A stretch of 64,000 nt of DNA, taken from positions 124,001 through 188,000 of the forward strand of contig NZ_CP108494.1 in NCBI RefSeq assembly GCF_041435435.1, in the 5' to 3' direction. Both the position numbers and the translations under genes were made by a program. This document shows positions 33,798-42,878 of this stretch, in pieces. Source of the stretch: Streptomyces sp. NBC_01241. Its GTDB lineage: Bacteria; Actinomycetota; Actinomycetes; Streptomycetales; Streptomycetaceae. Positions within the stretch are counted from its first letter, which is position 1; every line of letters starts with the position of its first letter. The notes under the pieces were generated by a model. That model saw only the letters and a program-made list of their open reading frames with translations, was not told the DNA's origin and did no database searches.

Positions 33798-35101
33798 CTG
33801 ACCTTCACGCCCTTCGACTTGATCGCCGCGAGCGTCTTCTTCTGTACGTTGTTGAGCGCGTCGAACAGCGTGCCGGAACCGGCGTAGGCGTTGGCGGTCG
33901 CCTCGTCCAGATCGACACCGAACTGCGACTGCGTGGGACCCCAGTGCCAGTTCGTGTCCGTGTGCTGGGCGGCTTCGCCGAACACCTTGTAGATGTTCTG
34001 GCCGCCGTAGTAGTCCACGCCCTTGTTCACTTCGGGCAGCTCAAGTCCGGCGGTGGCGGCCGGGTAGATGCCGGTCTTCGTGATCAGATTCTTGAGGCTG
34101 TCGGGGTCGGTGCTCATCCAGGTGGCGAACTCGACTGCTTCGTCCTTGTGCTGACAGCCCTTGAGCAGGGCCGTGCTGCCGCCGCCGTCGTTGCCGAACT
34201 TTTTCTCCCCGGCGGTCCACTGCGGCATCGGGGCGACGGCGAACTTGCCTTTGGCCTTGGGGGCATTCTGGGCGATCAGCGGGTTCAGCCAGACCGCGCC
34301 GATCGCCGTGGCCACCTTGCCGGACTGCAGGCCGCTCCACCACGCGGGGCTGTAGCCCTGGTCCGTGGCCACCAGCTTCTTGTCTACCAACTGCTGCCAG
34401 TAGTTGGCGAGTTGAAGGGACTGGTCGTCGTTGACGCCGATGTGCCACGCGTCGCCCTCGGTGCCGAACCACTTGGCGCCCTTCTGCCAGGCCAGGCCGG
34501 ACAGGGTGATCGCCCGCAGGTTCACGATGTGGGCCTCGGGGTCGACCTTGTGCAGCTTCTCGGCCGCCTTGGCGTACTCGTCCCAGGTCGTCGGCACCGA
34601 GATGCCGTACTTCGTGAAGACGTCCTTGCGGTAGTACATGGCCATCGGGCCCGTGTCGACCGGGATGCCGTAGGTCCTGCCCGCGACGGTGACCTGGTTC
34701 CACGTCCACGGAACGAACTTGTCCTTCGCGGCACCGGCCTCCTGGGAGACGTCCTCCAGGGCGCCCTCGAGCAGGAACGTGGGTATGGACTCGAAGCCGA
34801 TCTGCGCCAGACAGGGGGCGTTGCCCGCCTTCACCGCCGAGAGCATCTTGTCGTAGCCGCCCTGGCCACCGGACGGCAGCTTCTTGAAGGTGACCTTGAT
34901 GTTCTTGTGGGTGGCGTTGAACAGCTCGGCCGACTTGTCGTAGCCAGGGGCCCAGCCCCAGAACTCCAGGTGGACGGTGCCGCCGGCGGCCTTGTCGTCG
35001 CCGCTCCCTCCGCACGCCGCCGCTGTCAGGACCAGGGCGGCCGCGGACAAACTCCCGAGTACGACCCGCCTTCTGGAGCGCGCGGCCAACTTAGCAAGCA
35101 T
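33794..35101 (-). CDS. Sugar-binding lipoprotein of CUT1 ABC transporter
   Basis: The protein has 435 residues. The signal peptide ends with the lipobox LTAAACGGSG. It has the SBP_bac_1/MalE-like fold: HLEFWGWAPGYDKSAELFNA, YGIPVDTGPMAMYYRKDVFT and WMSTDPDSLKNLITKTGIYP. The ATG at 35101 has a good ribosome-binding site (ggaagg). It is the first gene of the operon. A candidate operator is about 200 bp upstream (35298-35308). The ligand is not evident from sequence; the locus suggests a fucosylated or HexNAc-containing oligosaccharide. Confidence 0.93.
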   Translation of the reverse strand: MLAKLAARSRRRVVLGSLSAAALVLTAAACGGSGDDKAAGGTVHLEFWGWAPGYDKSAELFNATHKNIKVTFKKLPSGGQGGYDKMLSAVKAGNAPCLAQIGFESIPTFLLEGALEDVSQEAGAAKDKFVPWTWNQVTVAGRTYGIPVDTGPMAMYYRKDVFTKYGISVPTTWDEYAKAAEKLHKVDPEAHIVNLRAITLSGLAWQKGAKWFGTEGDAWHIGVNDDQSLQLANYWQQLVDKKLVATDQGYSPAWWSGLQSGKVATAIGAVWLNPLIAQNAPKAKGKFAVAPMPQWTAGEKKFGNDGGGSTALLKGCQHKDEAVEFATWMSTDPDSLKNLITKTGIYPAATAGLELPEVNKGVDYYGGQNIYKVFGEAAQHTDTNWHWGPTQSQFGVDLDEATANAYAGSGTLFDALNNVQKKTLAAIKSKGVKVR

Positions 35102-35297
35102 TTATGTGCACCTTCCCGTTGCGAAGAACTGGAAATTACTCAGATTCTTGGGCACGTTGAACGTGAGGAGCCTGGTGCTGCCCTCGAAGGTCGAGGGGTG
35201 GGGCTGTAGTTTCCCGAGGCGCTGAGGTCCGGTACTTGTATCCATTGCGAGGCGAAGCTCAGTATTTGTGGGGTGCTCCGTGACGTCAAGACCATAG

Positions 35298-35308
35298 ATC
35301 GGATACAT
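35298..35308 (+). promoter_or_regulatory. Candidate FadR-type operator (ATCGGATACAT)
   Basis: This is an exact match to ATCKGATACAT, also found at 51377-51387 and 52372-52382, with a one-mismatch copy at 41935-41945. It lies upstream of the transporter operon. Two FadR-family GntR regulators in the locus are candidate binders. Confidence 0.45.
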
Positions 35309-35461
35309 TCCAGCTGTGGAGATCCGTAGCTCAGAAATATCAGATGGGCATTGAAGCGGCTGCGAGCCTGCCTTCATCGCCGCGTCGGCCGTGATCCCAC
35401 CGTCGGACACCAGGCCGGGACCGGACCGGCGGCTGGAGCGCCACGGGGAGGCTGAGCGGAC

Positions 35462-35498
35462 CGGAGGGCGACGGCGACCCGGTCGCCGTCGCCCTCCG
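35462..35498. terminator. Strong hairpin in a divergent promoter region
   Basis: A perfect 17-bp inverted repeat (35462-35478 and 35482-35498) with a 3-nt loop lies 146 bp before the isomerase-like start. It looks like an intrinsic terminator but no gene ends here. It may be a leader attenuator or left from a lost gene. Confidence 0.5.
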
Positions 35499-35643
35499 AC
35501 CGTCCCGATCACGGCGCGGTCGGCGCCTGCGCCGCTTGGACCCGGCATCACGCCGGGTGCGGTGCTCCCGGCCCTCGTCGCAGGAGCGGCCTGAGCCGCA
35601 CGATCAGCAAGCCCTACCGAAAGACAGAAAGGCTGACACCGTC

Positions 35644-37347
35644 ATGTCGGAAGTTCGCGGCTATGAAGCCGAACCGTGTTACAGCATCTCCGCAGAGGTG
35701 GGCGCCGGGTACCGGGAGGCGGTCGCCGGACTCGCCCCGGGTCTTGTCCTCGCCGTCGACGGCCCGGCGGCCGTGGACTGGGAGGCGGTTGCCGCCGGGA
35801 TCTGTGAGGCGCTGGCCGCCCGTGCCGTCGCGACCAAACAGACCGACCTGCGCGAGCACTTCGCGCCCTGGCCGGACGTCCTTGCCCTGACCGCCTCCGC
35901 GGTACTGGAGGACGACCCGGACTTCGCCCCGCTGTCCCGGGCCGGGCTCGCCGACTTCTTCACCGGGCTGCCGGAGCCCGGGGCCGCCGACGACACCGTA
36001 ACGGTCGTCTTCGGACCGGGCGCGGCCCTGGTGCCGCACGACCGGCTCTGGTACGCGGACCTGCCCAAGCGGTACGCCGAGGCCCAGATCACCGGCGGGA
36101 CCGGCCGCAACCTGGGGCAGCCCGCCGGTACCGGGGCGGGCACGACCCGTCGGCTCTTCTACATCGACTGGCCCGTCCTCGACCGGCACCGCGACACCCT
36201 CGTGTCCGGCGTCGACCTGTGGCTGGACACCCAGGACGCGCAGGCCCCGTCCTGGCTGGAGGGCGCCGCCCTGCGCACTGCCCTCGCAGATCTGGCCAGG
36301 CGGCCCTTCCGTACCCGCCCCACCTTCAACACCACTTCCTGGGGCGGACATTGGGCCCAGGCGCAGCTCGGCTTCAACCAGGAGGGGGCCAACACCGCGC
36401 TGGGCTACGAGCTCATCGCTCCCGAGAGCGGGATTCTGGTGGGTACGCCGGACGGTCCGCGGGTCGAGGTGCCCCTGCAGGCACTGGTCGCCTCGCACCC
36501 CGAGGCGATCCTCGGCGACGACGTACACGCGAGGTTCGGCACCTCGTTCCCGATCCGCTTCGACTACCTCGACACCGTCGGCGGTGGCAACCTCTCCGTC
36601 CACTGCCACCCGCAGTCGGACTACATGCGCCGCGTATTCGGATGGCCGTACACCCAGCACGAGACCTACTACATGATGCTCGGCGGGCCCGGCCGGCAGG
36701 TGTTCCTGGGGCTGCGCCAGGACGCCGACCTCGCGGCCTTCCGACACGAGGCGGACCGGGCGTTCCACGACGGCGTGCCGTTCGACATCGAACAGTACGT
36801 CCAGACCTTCCCGGCCGATCCGCACCAGATCTTCCTCATCCCGGGCGGCACCCCGCACGGCAGCGGCGAGGGCAATGTCGTACTCGAGATCAGCGCGACG
36901 CCGTACCTGTACAGCCTTCGCCTCTACGACTGGCTGCGCAAGGACAGCGAAGGCAGGCAGCGGCCGGTCCACGTCGGCCACGCGTTCGAAAACCTGGACC
37001 CGGACCGGTCGGGGGAAGCCGTGGCCAGGGACCTGGTCCCCACGCCGCGCACCCTGCGCTCGGGCGACGGCTGGCACGAGGACGTCATCGGCCGCCTCCC
37101 GGAGATGTTCTTCGAGGTCCGGCGGATCGCACTGGCGCCGGACACCGTTGCGGACGACGACACGGACCACCGCTTCCACGTCCTCAACGTCGTGGAGGGC
37201 GACGGAATCCTCCTGGAGACCAGTGGCGGCCACCGCCATGTGCTGGCGTACGCCGAGACACTGACCGTGCCCGCCGCGGTCGGCGCCTACCGGGTGTGGG
37301 CCCTCGGCGGGGGACCGGTGCGCTATGTGAAGGCGCTGGTGCGGTGA
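35644..37347 (+). CDS. Class I phosphomannose-isomerase-like cupin protein
   Basis: The protein has 567 residues, longer than the usual 320-400 residues of ManA. The N-terminal part (1-190) resembles an uridine-kinase-like/regulatory extension (GLVLAVDGPAAVDWEAVAAG). The middle carries the ManA-like metal site: GGGNLSVHCHPQSDYMRR (two His), QHETYYMMLG (Glu) and GTPHGSGEGNVVLEIS. A second cupin is near the C-terminus (VVEGDGILLE). It probably isomerises a sugar or sugar phosphate. It is coupled by GTGA to the ROK kinase gene; the pair may process a hexose released by the GH enzymes. Confidence 0.8.
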   Translation: MSEVRGYEAEPCYSISAEVGAGYREAVAGLAPGLVLAVDGPAAVDWEAVAAGICEALAARAVATKQTDLREHFAPWPDVLALTASAVLEDDPDFAPLSRAGLADFFTGLPEPGAADDTVTVVFGPGAALVPHDRLWYADLPKRYAEAQITGGTGRNLGQPAGTGAGTTRRLFYIDWPVLDRHRDTLVSGVDLWLDTQDAQAPSWLEGAALRTALADLARRPFRTRPTFNTTSWGGHWAQAQLGFNQEGANTALGYELIAPESGILVGTPDGPRVEVPLQALVASHPEAILGDDVHARFGTSFPIRFDYLDTVGGGNLSVHCHPQSDYMRRVFGWPYTQHETYYMMLGGPGRQVFLGLRQDADLAAFRHEADRAFHDGVPFDIEQYVQTFPADPHQIFLIPGGTPHGSGEGNVVLEISATPYLYSLRLYDWLRKDSEGRQRPVHVGHAFENLDPDRSGEAVARDLVPTPRTLRSGDGWHEDVIGRLPEMFFEVRRIALAPDTVADDDTDHRFHVLNVVEGDGILLETSGGHRHVLAYAETLTVPAAVGAYRVWALGGGPVRYVKALVR

Positions 37348-38291
37348 GCCCCGCAGACGAGGCCACCATCTCGGTCCTCGAGGTCGGCGGCACCCATGTG
37401 ACCGCGGCCGGTGTCGACATCCGCGCCCGCAGCCTCCGGTCCGGCCGCTCGTTCCGTGAGGCGGTGGACAGTAACGGCAGTGCCGAGGAGATCCTGTCGG
37501 CCCTCGTCCGCTGCGCCGACCGGCTGTCCGGCCTCGGCGCGGGCCCATGGGCCGTGGCACTGCCCGGTCCGTTCGACTACGAGCGTGGGATCGGGCGGTT
37601 CGAAGGGGTCGGCAAGTTCGAAGCCCTGCGGGGGGTCGATCTGCGGGCCGCCCTGACAGCATCACTGCCCGGCGCCACCGCGCTCAGCTTCTGCAACGAC
37701 GCGGACGCGTTCGTGCTCGGCGAGTGGTGGGCCGGGGCGGCGCGCGGGCACCGCACCGTCGCCGGTATCACGCTCGGGACCGGTGTGGGTTCCTGCTTCC
37801 TGCGCGACGGCCGGATACTGCGGCACGGCCCCGGGATCCCTCCCGAAGGCTGGGTCCACAACCTGCGGTACGCGGGCGGACCCCTGGAGGAGACGGTGTC
37901 CCGGTGTGCCCTGCGGCGGGCCTACGCACGGGCGACCGGCGCGGCGCCGCCCGACGTCCGGGAGATCGCCCGGCGGGCGCGGCAGGGGGACCGGGCCGCG
38001 GCGGAGGTGTTCACCGAGACGTTCCGTGCCCTGGGAAGGGTGCTCGGGCCACTGCTCGCCGCCTTCGAACCGACGGTTCTGGTGGTCGGGGGCGCCATCG
38101 CGGGGGCCTGGGACCTCCTGGCCGAACCGCTGCGCTCAGGGCTCGCCGAGGCCGATCCGGTCCGCAACCGACGCGTCGTCATCACCCCGGCGCACCGGCC
38201 GGACGAGGCCCCGCTGCTCGGCGCGGCCTACCTGGCCGGGGAGCGCGGGCGGCCGGGCGACCGTACCGCGCCGCTCGGAGACTCCCGCTGA
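37344..38291 (+). CDS. ROK-family sugar kinase
   Basis: The protein has 315 residues from GTG overlapping the upstream stop. It has an ATP-binding start (ISVLEVGGTHVTAAGVDI), a catalytic Asp in SFCNDADAFVLGEWWAG and a second nucleotide motif VAGITLGTGVGSCFL. The zinc-binding CxCGxxGC motif of many ROK proteins is absent; the equivalent segment reads EETVSRCALRRAYARATG. It has no HTH, so it is a kinase rather than a repressor. Substrate is probably glucose, fructose, mannose or an N-acetyl-hexosamine. Confidence 0.85.
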   Translation: MSPADEATISVLEVGGTHVTAAGVDIRARSLRSGRSFREAVDSNGSAEEILSALVRCADRLSGLGAGPWAVALPGPFDYERGIGRFEGVGKFEALRGVDLRAALTASLPGATALSFCNDADAFVLGEWWAGAARGHRTVAGITLGTGVGSCFLRDGRILRHGPGIPPEGWVHNLRYAGGPLEETVSRCALRRAYARATGAAPPDVREIARRARQGDRAAAEVFTETFRALGRVLGPLLAAFEPTVLVVGGAIAGAWDLLAEPLRSGLAEADPVRNRRVVITPAHRPDEAPLLGAAYLAGERGRPGDRTAPLGDSR

Positions 38292-38601
38292 CACCGACCC
38301 GGCACGTGCGGGACCCGGAGGAAGCCGGGTGAAGGACGAGAAGAAAGGTCTCACCTCGGTGCCCTCGTCACATCCTCACCGGCGGCGCATCAGCACGCCG
38401 CCGGCCTCGCCCCGCATGCCTCTCGGGCCTCGGCCACCGTCCAGCGGGCGGCGGCACGAGCTGAGCGGCTTCCCGCTGTACGGCCGGCACCACTTCGCGC
38501 ACGTCGGCCGGACCCCTTTCCGCCTTCTTCCGGGAATTGCGCAGAGCGGATCCCCCGACGAGGCCTCCTCGATCCACACCCCCGACCCCCTGGGAACAGC
38601 T
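38292..38601. other. 310-bp spacer before the GH35 gene
   Basis: I see no separate gene. The GH35 reading frame stays open through this stretch, but the encoded residues (Pro/Arg/His-rich) do not look like a GH35 N-terminus. No hairpin is obvious. Confidence 0.4.
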
Positions 38602-40371
38602 GTGACACCTCCCCGTTCCACCGCCGAACTGACCGTGACCGAGCGCGGCTTCCTGCGCGCCGGACGCCCCCACCAGATCGTCTCCGCCGCCATCCACTAC
38701 TTCCGTGTCCACCCCGAACTGTGGGAGGACCGGCTGCTGCGGCTGCGTGCCATGGGCGTCAACACCGTCGAGACCTACATCGCCTGGAATCTGCACCAGC
38801 CGGCTCCCGGGCAGACCGACTTCTCCGGACAGGCAGATGTCGCCCGCTTCCTGCGCACCGCCGCCCGGCTCGACCTGGACGTGATCGTGCGACCCGGCCC
38901 CTACATCTGCGCCGAGTGGGAGTTCGGCGGCCTCCCCGCATGGCTGCTGGCCGACCCCGGGCTGCGGCTGCGCCGCACCGACGACCGCTATCTGGCCGCC
39001 GTGGACGCCTGGTTCGACCAGCTGATCCCAGTCCTGCGCCCCCTGCTCGCCGGCCGGGGCGGGCCGGTGATCGCCGTCCAGATCGAGAACGAGTACGGCA
39101 GTTACGGCCATGACACCCCCTACCTCGACCATCTGCGGCAAGGTCTGATCCGACGCGGCGTGGACTGCCCGCTGTTCACCGCCGACGGAGCCACTGACGG
39201 CGTACTGCGCGGGGGCATGCTGCCCGGCACCCTGGCGACCGCGACCTTCGGCTCACAGCCCGAGGAGTCACTGGCGACCTTGCGCCGCCACCAGCCGACC
39301 GGCCCGCTGATGTGCTCCGAGTACTGGCACGGCTGGTTCGACCACTGGGGCGAGCACCACCACGTACGGAACGCGGACGAGGCCGCCGGGGAGCTGGACC
39401 GGATGCTGGCTCAGGGCGCTTCGGTCAACCTCTACATGGGCCACGGCGGCACGAACTTCGGATGGTGGAACGGAGCCAACCACAATGAGACCGACTACCA
39501 GCCCACCTGCACCAGCTACGACTATGACGCTCCGGTCGGTGAGGCCGGAGAGCTGACCGAGAAGTTTCACGCGTTCCGCGCGGTGATCGAGCGGCACCGT
39601 GGCCCGATCCCGTACGCGATACCCGCGACACCGGACCGGCTCGCCCCGCAGACGGTACGGCCGAACGGTGCGGTGGCGCTGGCAGACTGCCTCGACGTGC
39701 TATCCACTCCTCGGCAGCGGCTCTCACCGGAACCGATGGAGGTGCTGGGCCAGTCACTGGGGCTGATCCACTACCGCACGTGGCTCCGTGGCTCCTTCCC
39801 CGACTCGACCCTGCGCGTGCACGGCCTCGCGGACCGGGCCCAGGTGTTCCTCGACGGAGTGCCGCTGGGCGTCCTGGAGCGGACAGGGTCGCTCGACGCG
39901 CTGCCGATCGACGTCCCCGACACCGGTGCCGAACTCGACCTGCTGGTGGAGAACATGGGACGGATCAACTACGGCCCCTTGCTGGAAGATCGCAAGGGCA
40001 TCAGCGGCGGCGTCCGCATCGACGGCCAGTACCAGTTCGACTGGGAGATCCGCCCCCTCCCGCTGACCGATCTGGCAGGCCTGCGGTTCGGGGCCGCCGA
40101 ACAGGTCGAGGGCCCGGCCTTTCACCGTGCGACGCTGGAGGTACCGGAACCGGCCGACGGTTTCCTGGCCCTGCCGGGCTGGACCAAGGGCCAGGTGTGG
40201 CTGAACGGCTTCGCCCTCGGCCGTTACTGGGACCGCGGACCCCAGCGCACCCTGTACGCCCCTGCCCCGGTGTGGCGGGCCGGCCGAAATGAACTCGTGA
40301 TCCTGGAACTGCACCGGCCGGGCGAGCGGATCGAGCTCTGCGACGCCCCGGATCTGGGCCCGACCGACTGA
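38602..40371 (+). CDS. GH35 beta-galactosidase, cytoplasmic
   Basis: The protein has 589 residues from GTG at 38602 (VTPPRSTAELTVTERGFLRA). GH35 hallmarks: RAMGVNTVETYIAWNLHQP, VIVRPGPYICAEWEFGGLPA, the acid/base Glu in VIAVQIENEYGSYG, the nucleophile Glu in PLMCSEYWHGWFDHWG and YMGHGGTNFGWWNGAN. C-terminal beta-sandwich domains end with GQVWLNGFALGRYWDRGPQR. No signal peptide is seen, so it acts on imported galactosides. It is downstream of the ROK kinase gene and is closed by a terminator at 40387-40423. Confidence 0.93.
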   Translation: MTPPRSTAELTVTERGFLRAGRPHQIVSAAIHYFRVHPELWEDRLLRLRAMGVNTVETYIAWNLHQPAPGQTDFSGQADVARFLRTAARLDLDVIVRPGPYICAEWEFGGLPAWLLADPGLRLRRTDDRYLAAVDAWFDQLIPVLRPLLAGRGGPVIAVQIENEYGSYGHDTPYLDHLRQGLIRRGVDCPLFTADGATDGVLRGGMLPGTLATATFGSQPEESLATLRRHQPTGPLMCSEYWHGWFDHWGEHHHVRNADEAAGELDRMLAQGASVNLYMGHGGTNFGWWNGANHNETDYQPTCTSYDYDAPVGEAGELTEKFHAFRAVIERHRGPIPYAIPATPDRLAPQTVRPNGAVALADCLDVLSTPRQRLSPEPMEVLGQSLGLIHYRTWLRGSFPDSTLRVHGLADRAQVFLDGVPLGVLERTGSLDALPIDVPDTGAELDLLVENMGRINYGPLLEDRKGISGGVRIDGQYQFDWEIRPLPLTDLAGLRFGAAEQVEGPAFHRATLEVPEPADGFLALPGWTKGQVWLNGFALGRYWDRGPQRTLYAPAPVWRAGRNELVILELHRPGERIELCDAPDLGPTD

Positions 40372-40386
40372 CCTCCGGACTGCCAA

Positions 40387-40423
40387 GTGGCTCCGGTCCG
40401 TATTCCTTCCGGACCGGAGCCAC
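40387..40423 (+). terminator. Bidirectional terminator after GH35
   Basis: A perfect 14-bp inverted repeat (40387-40400 and 40410-40423) with a 9-nt loop lies between the convergent GH35 and oxidoreductase genes. It starts 15 nt after the GH35 stop. Confidence 0.8.
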
Positions 40424-40477
40424 CTGAAGCGAGTCCCGGAGGGCCGACGGGATCCCGCCGGCTTCCGCCTGCCCGAA

Positions 40478-41647
40478 TCAGCTCTGGCCGTGCCCGAAGT
40501 ACGCGGCCAGGTCCCGGTCCGGGGCCGCGACCTCGACGGCCCGGCCGCCGTCCCGCAACGACACGGTGGCCGCGTAGCCGGCCGCCACCGCTTCGCGGGC
40601 CGCAACGGGCGAGGTGACGGTGGCTCCGCCGTCCCGCACGAACCGCAGGAATTCCGCCATCAGCACGGGATCGGCGCCCCCGTGCGTGCCGCTCGGTGTG
40701 TGCACGGGCACCACCAGATCGGCCTCGGCGCGGCCGTCGGAGCGGCGGTTCCACACGTGGACCTCCGCTCCCTCCGAGTCGCCGAAGTTCTCCAGGCGCC
40801 CCTCGGTGCCGATCACCGTGTAGTTGCGCCAGTAGTCGGGGGTGTAGTGGCACTGCTGGTAGCTCGCGAAAACTCCGTTGTCCAGCTGCATCTGCATCAT
40901 GCTCAGGTCCTCCACGTCCACCACCGGGTGGAGACCGGTCTGGCTGAGTGGCGGCCAGTTCTCCGTCGACAGCCACTCGGTCATCCGCTCCCCGCTGCGG
41001 TCGCGGTGTGAGTCGATGTCCCCGTAGACCGTCAGCCCGCCCATGGCGTTCACCCGCCGGGTGTAGCCGCCGGCCAGCCAATGGATGACATCAATGTCGT
41101 GCGCGCCCTTCTGCAGCAGCAGGCCGGTGGTGAGGCGTCGGTCCGCGTGCCAGTCCTTGAAGTAGAAGTCCCCGCCGTGGCCGACGAAATGGCGGCACCA
41201 GATGACCTTGACCTCGCCGATCGCCCCCTTGACGATCAGTTCACGCATGGCCACCACGACCGGCATGTGGCGCATATTGTGGCCCACGTACAGCGGGGTC
41301 CGATGCCGGTGAGCTGCCGCGAGCAGCCGGTCACACCCCTCGGTGGTGATTGCCATCGGTTTGTCCAGGAACACTGGTACACCAGCCTGAAGGAAGTCCA
41401 GGCCGATCCCCTCGTGCGTGTGGTCCGGAGTCAGCACCAGCACGCCGTCGAGTCCCGCGTCGAGCAACTCATGGTGATCCGCGGCGGTCCGCACCTGGGT
41501 GCCGAATCGCTGTTCGGCGCGCGTCAGCAACTGTCGGTCGCGGTCGCAGGCGGCGGCCACCAGTGAGCCCGATCCGGGCTGGTGGGCCAGATCGGCCAGG
41601 TCGCTGCGATTACCCAGGCCGATGACGCCGAGCCTGATGTCGTCCAA
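40478..41647 (-). CDS. Gfo/Idh/MocA-family oxidoreductase
   Basis: The protein has 389 residues if the TTG at 41647 is used; it has a well-placed ribosome-binding site (aaaggg) and gives the typical DDIRLGVIGLGNRSDLADLA start. ATG codons at 41716 or 41728 would add an unusual tail. The Rossmann domain (GVIGLGNR) is followed by VFLDKPMAITTEGCDRLLAA (EKP-like motif) and LLQKGAHDIDVIHWLAGG (catalytic Asp/His). It would be an NAD(P)-dependent sugar or cyclitol dehydrogenase, or a GH109-type glycosidase. It is transcribed away from the FadR regulator at 42072 and may share its control region. Confidence 0.88.
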   Translation of the reverse strand: MDDIRLGVIGLGNRSDLADLAHQPGSGSLVAAACDRDRQLLTRAEQRFGTQVRTAADHHELLDAGLDGVLVLTPDHTHEGIGLDFLQAGVPVFLDKPMAITTEGCDRLLAAAHRHRTPLYVGHNMRHMPVVVAMRELIVKGAIGEVKVIWCRHFVGHGGDFYFKDWHADRRLTTGLLLQKGAHDIDVIHWLAGGYTRRVNAMGGLTVYGDIDSHRDRSGERMTEWLSTENWPPLSQTGLHPVVDVEDLSMMQMQLDNGVFASYQQCHYTPDYWRNYTVIGTEGRLENFGDSEGAEVHVWNRRSDGRAEADLVVPVHTPSGTHGGADPVLMAEFLRFVRDGGATVTSPVAAREAVAAGYAATVSLRDGGRAVEVAAPDRDLAAYFGHGQS

Positions 41648-42071
41648 GGTGCTTGCCCTTTCAGAAGGTTTCGACCCCAGCAGGGCGAGGATGACCGGAC
41701 GATAGATCTGGAACATGTCCGGTTGCATGGTGAGATTGTCTTGATTCTGAGGGGGTCGGGATGGTGCCGACCGCCAGGGCGGCCGCACTCTCGGGGGCCC
41801 TGCGGCCGGGCGGAGAAGGATGCTGCCCCGGTGAGAGGTGGGGTGAGGCGGCCGGTGCGGGACGGAACGAGTCTGAGCTCACCGGATCCTGGCGTCAAGA
41901 GTTTGAATGTGATTCACTGACCCCGGATTGGCTGATGTATCAGAAACATATCGCAAATGGCGCGTCTCTGCGTCGCTCGGCGAGCTCACGCCCGACGTGG
42001 ACCGCCGTACTGTCCGGACCGCCGTGACGTGGATCGACGGAGAAGTGGATCGACGTGAAAGGGGAGCGCCG
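41648..42071. other. Divergent regulatory region, 424 bp
   Basis: It lies between the oxidoreductase (minus) and FadR-type regulator (plus) genes. It contains an AT-rich segment (41900-41960) with the locus motif at 41935-41945. No gene is evident. Confidence 0.5.
41935..41945 (-). promoter_or_regulatory. Candidate FadR-type operator (TTCTGATACAT)
   Basis: This matches ATCKGATACAT with one mismatch on the minus strand. It is about 130 bp upstream of the FadR-type gene start and between divergent genes. Confidence 0.4.
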
Positions 42072-42848
42072 TTGACCCGCGCAGCCCGCAGCACCGCACC
42101 CGCGCCACAACCCCCGGGCGACGGGGCCGGTTACCGTCCCGGCTACGAGGTCGCGGCCGAACGCATCCTCGAGTACCTCGTCCTGGCCGGCCTGGGGCCC
42201 GGCGCCCGGCTGCCCACCGAGCAGGACCTGGCCGACCGGGTGGGGACGAGCCGGACCGTGGTCCGCGAGGCGGTGAAGATCCTTTCCGCGTTGGGCCGGC
42301 TGTCCGTACACAAGGGCCGCGGCATCTACGTCGCCCAGCCCGACCAGTCCTCCTGGCAGCACTCCCTGACCCATTTCCTGCCCGCCGATCTGCGTCAGGT
42401 CGACGAACTCTTCGAATTCCGGCGCCACTTGGAAACCACCACCGCCCGCCTGGCCGCCGAACGCGCCACCCCCGCCCAGGTCAAAGCCGTCCGCGCGGCC
42501 GCCCACCAGTCCACCCGGGCCGCCCGGCAAGACGACATCGACGCCTTCAGCCACGCCGACGACACCTTCCACACCGCCATCGCCACAGCCACCAACAACG
42601 CCTTCTTCGCCGCCACCATCGACACCCTGCGTCGCCTGCAACACCAGGTCACCGCCATAGGACTGGCCGGCCTCGCGGGCGGCTCCCTGCGCGACGCCGC
42701 CGCCCAGCACGAAGCCATCGCCCACGCCGTCGCCACCGGCGAACCCACGCACGCGCACACCCTCATGGCCCACCACATCGACCGGACCACCCACCAGTTC
42801 CAGCGAGAGATCCGGCACCGCATCGCCCCGGGCCACCCCAACGCCTGA
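42072..42848 (+). CDS. FadR-subfamily GntR regulator
   Basis: The protein has 258 residues from TTG at 42072 with a strong ribosome-binding site (aaagggga). The winged helix (about 20-85: EVAAERILEYLVLAGLGPGA, DRVGTSRTVVREAVKILSAL, KGRGIYVAQ) precedes the FCD ligand domain (DELFEFRRHLETTTARLAAE, HADDTFHTAIATATNNAFFA, AHTLMAHHIDRTTHQFQREI), whose Asp/His residues usually bind a metal. Such regulators respond to sugar acids or similar metabolites. It is closely related to the regulator at 51557, and the enolase-superfamily gene follows 30 nt downstream. Confidence 0.9.
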   Translation: MTRAARSTAPAPQPPGDGAGYRPGYEVAAERILEYLVLAGLGPGARLPTEQDLADRVGTSRTVVREAVKILSALGRLSVHKGRGIYVAQPDQSSWQHSLTHFLPADLRQVDELFEFRRHLETTTARLAAERATPAQVKAVRAAAHQSTRAARQDDIDAFSHADDTFHTAIATATNNAFFAATIDTLRRLQHQVTAIGLAGLAGGSLRDAAAQHEAIAHAVATGEPTHAHTLMAHHIDRTTHQFQREIRHRIAPGHPNA

Positions 42849-42878
42849 ACCCCACACCACCACCCATGAAGGACACCC

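Larger units (their letters stand above)
35102..35643. other. Divergent regulatory region, 542 bp
   Basis: It lies between the binding-protein gene (minus) and the isomerase-like gene (plus). The part near the transporter (35110-35380) is AT-richer and holds the 11-bp locus motif at 35298-35308. The distal part is very GC-rich and carries a strong hairpin (35462-35498). No gene is convincing here. Confidence 0.6.

Noticed and set aside
35102..35551. Minus-strand frame upstream of the binding-protein gene
   Set aside because: It covers the regulatory region, contains a perfect hairpin and has no protein-like composition; the lipoprotein start at 35101 has its own ribosome-binding site.
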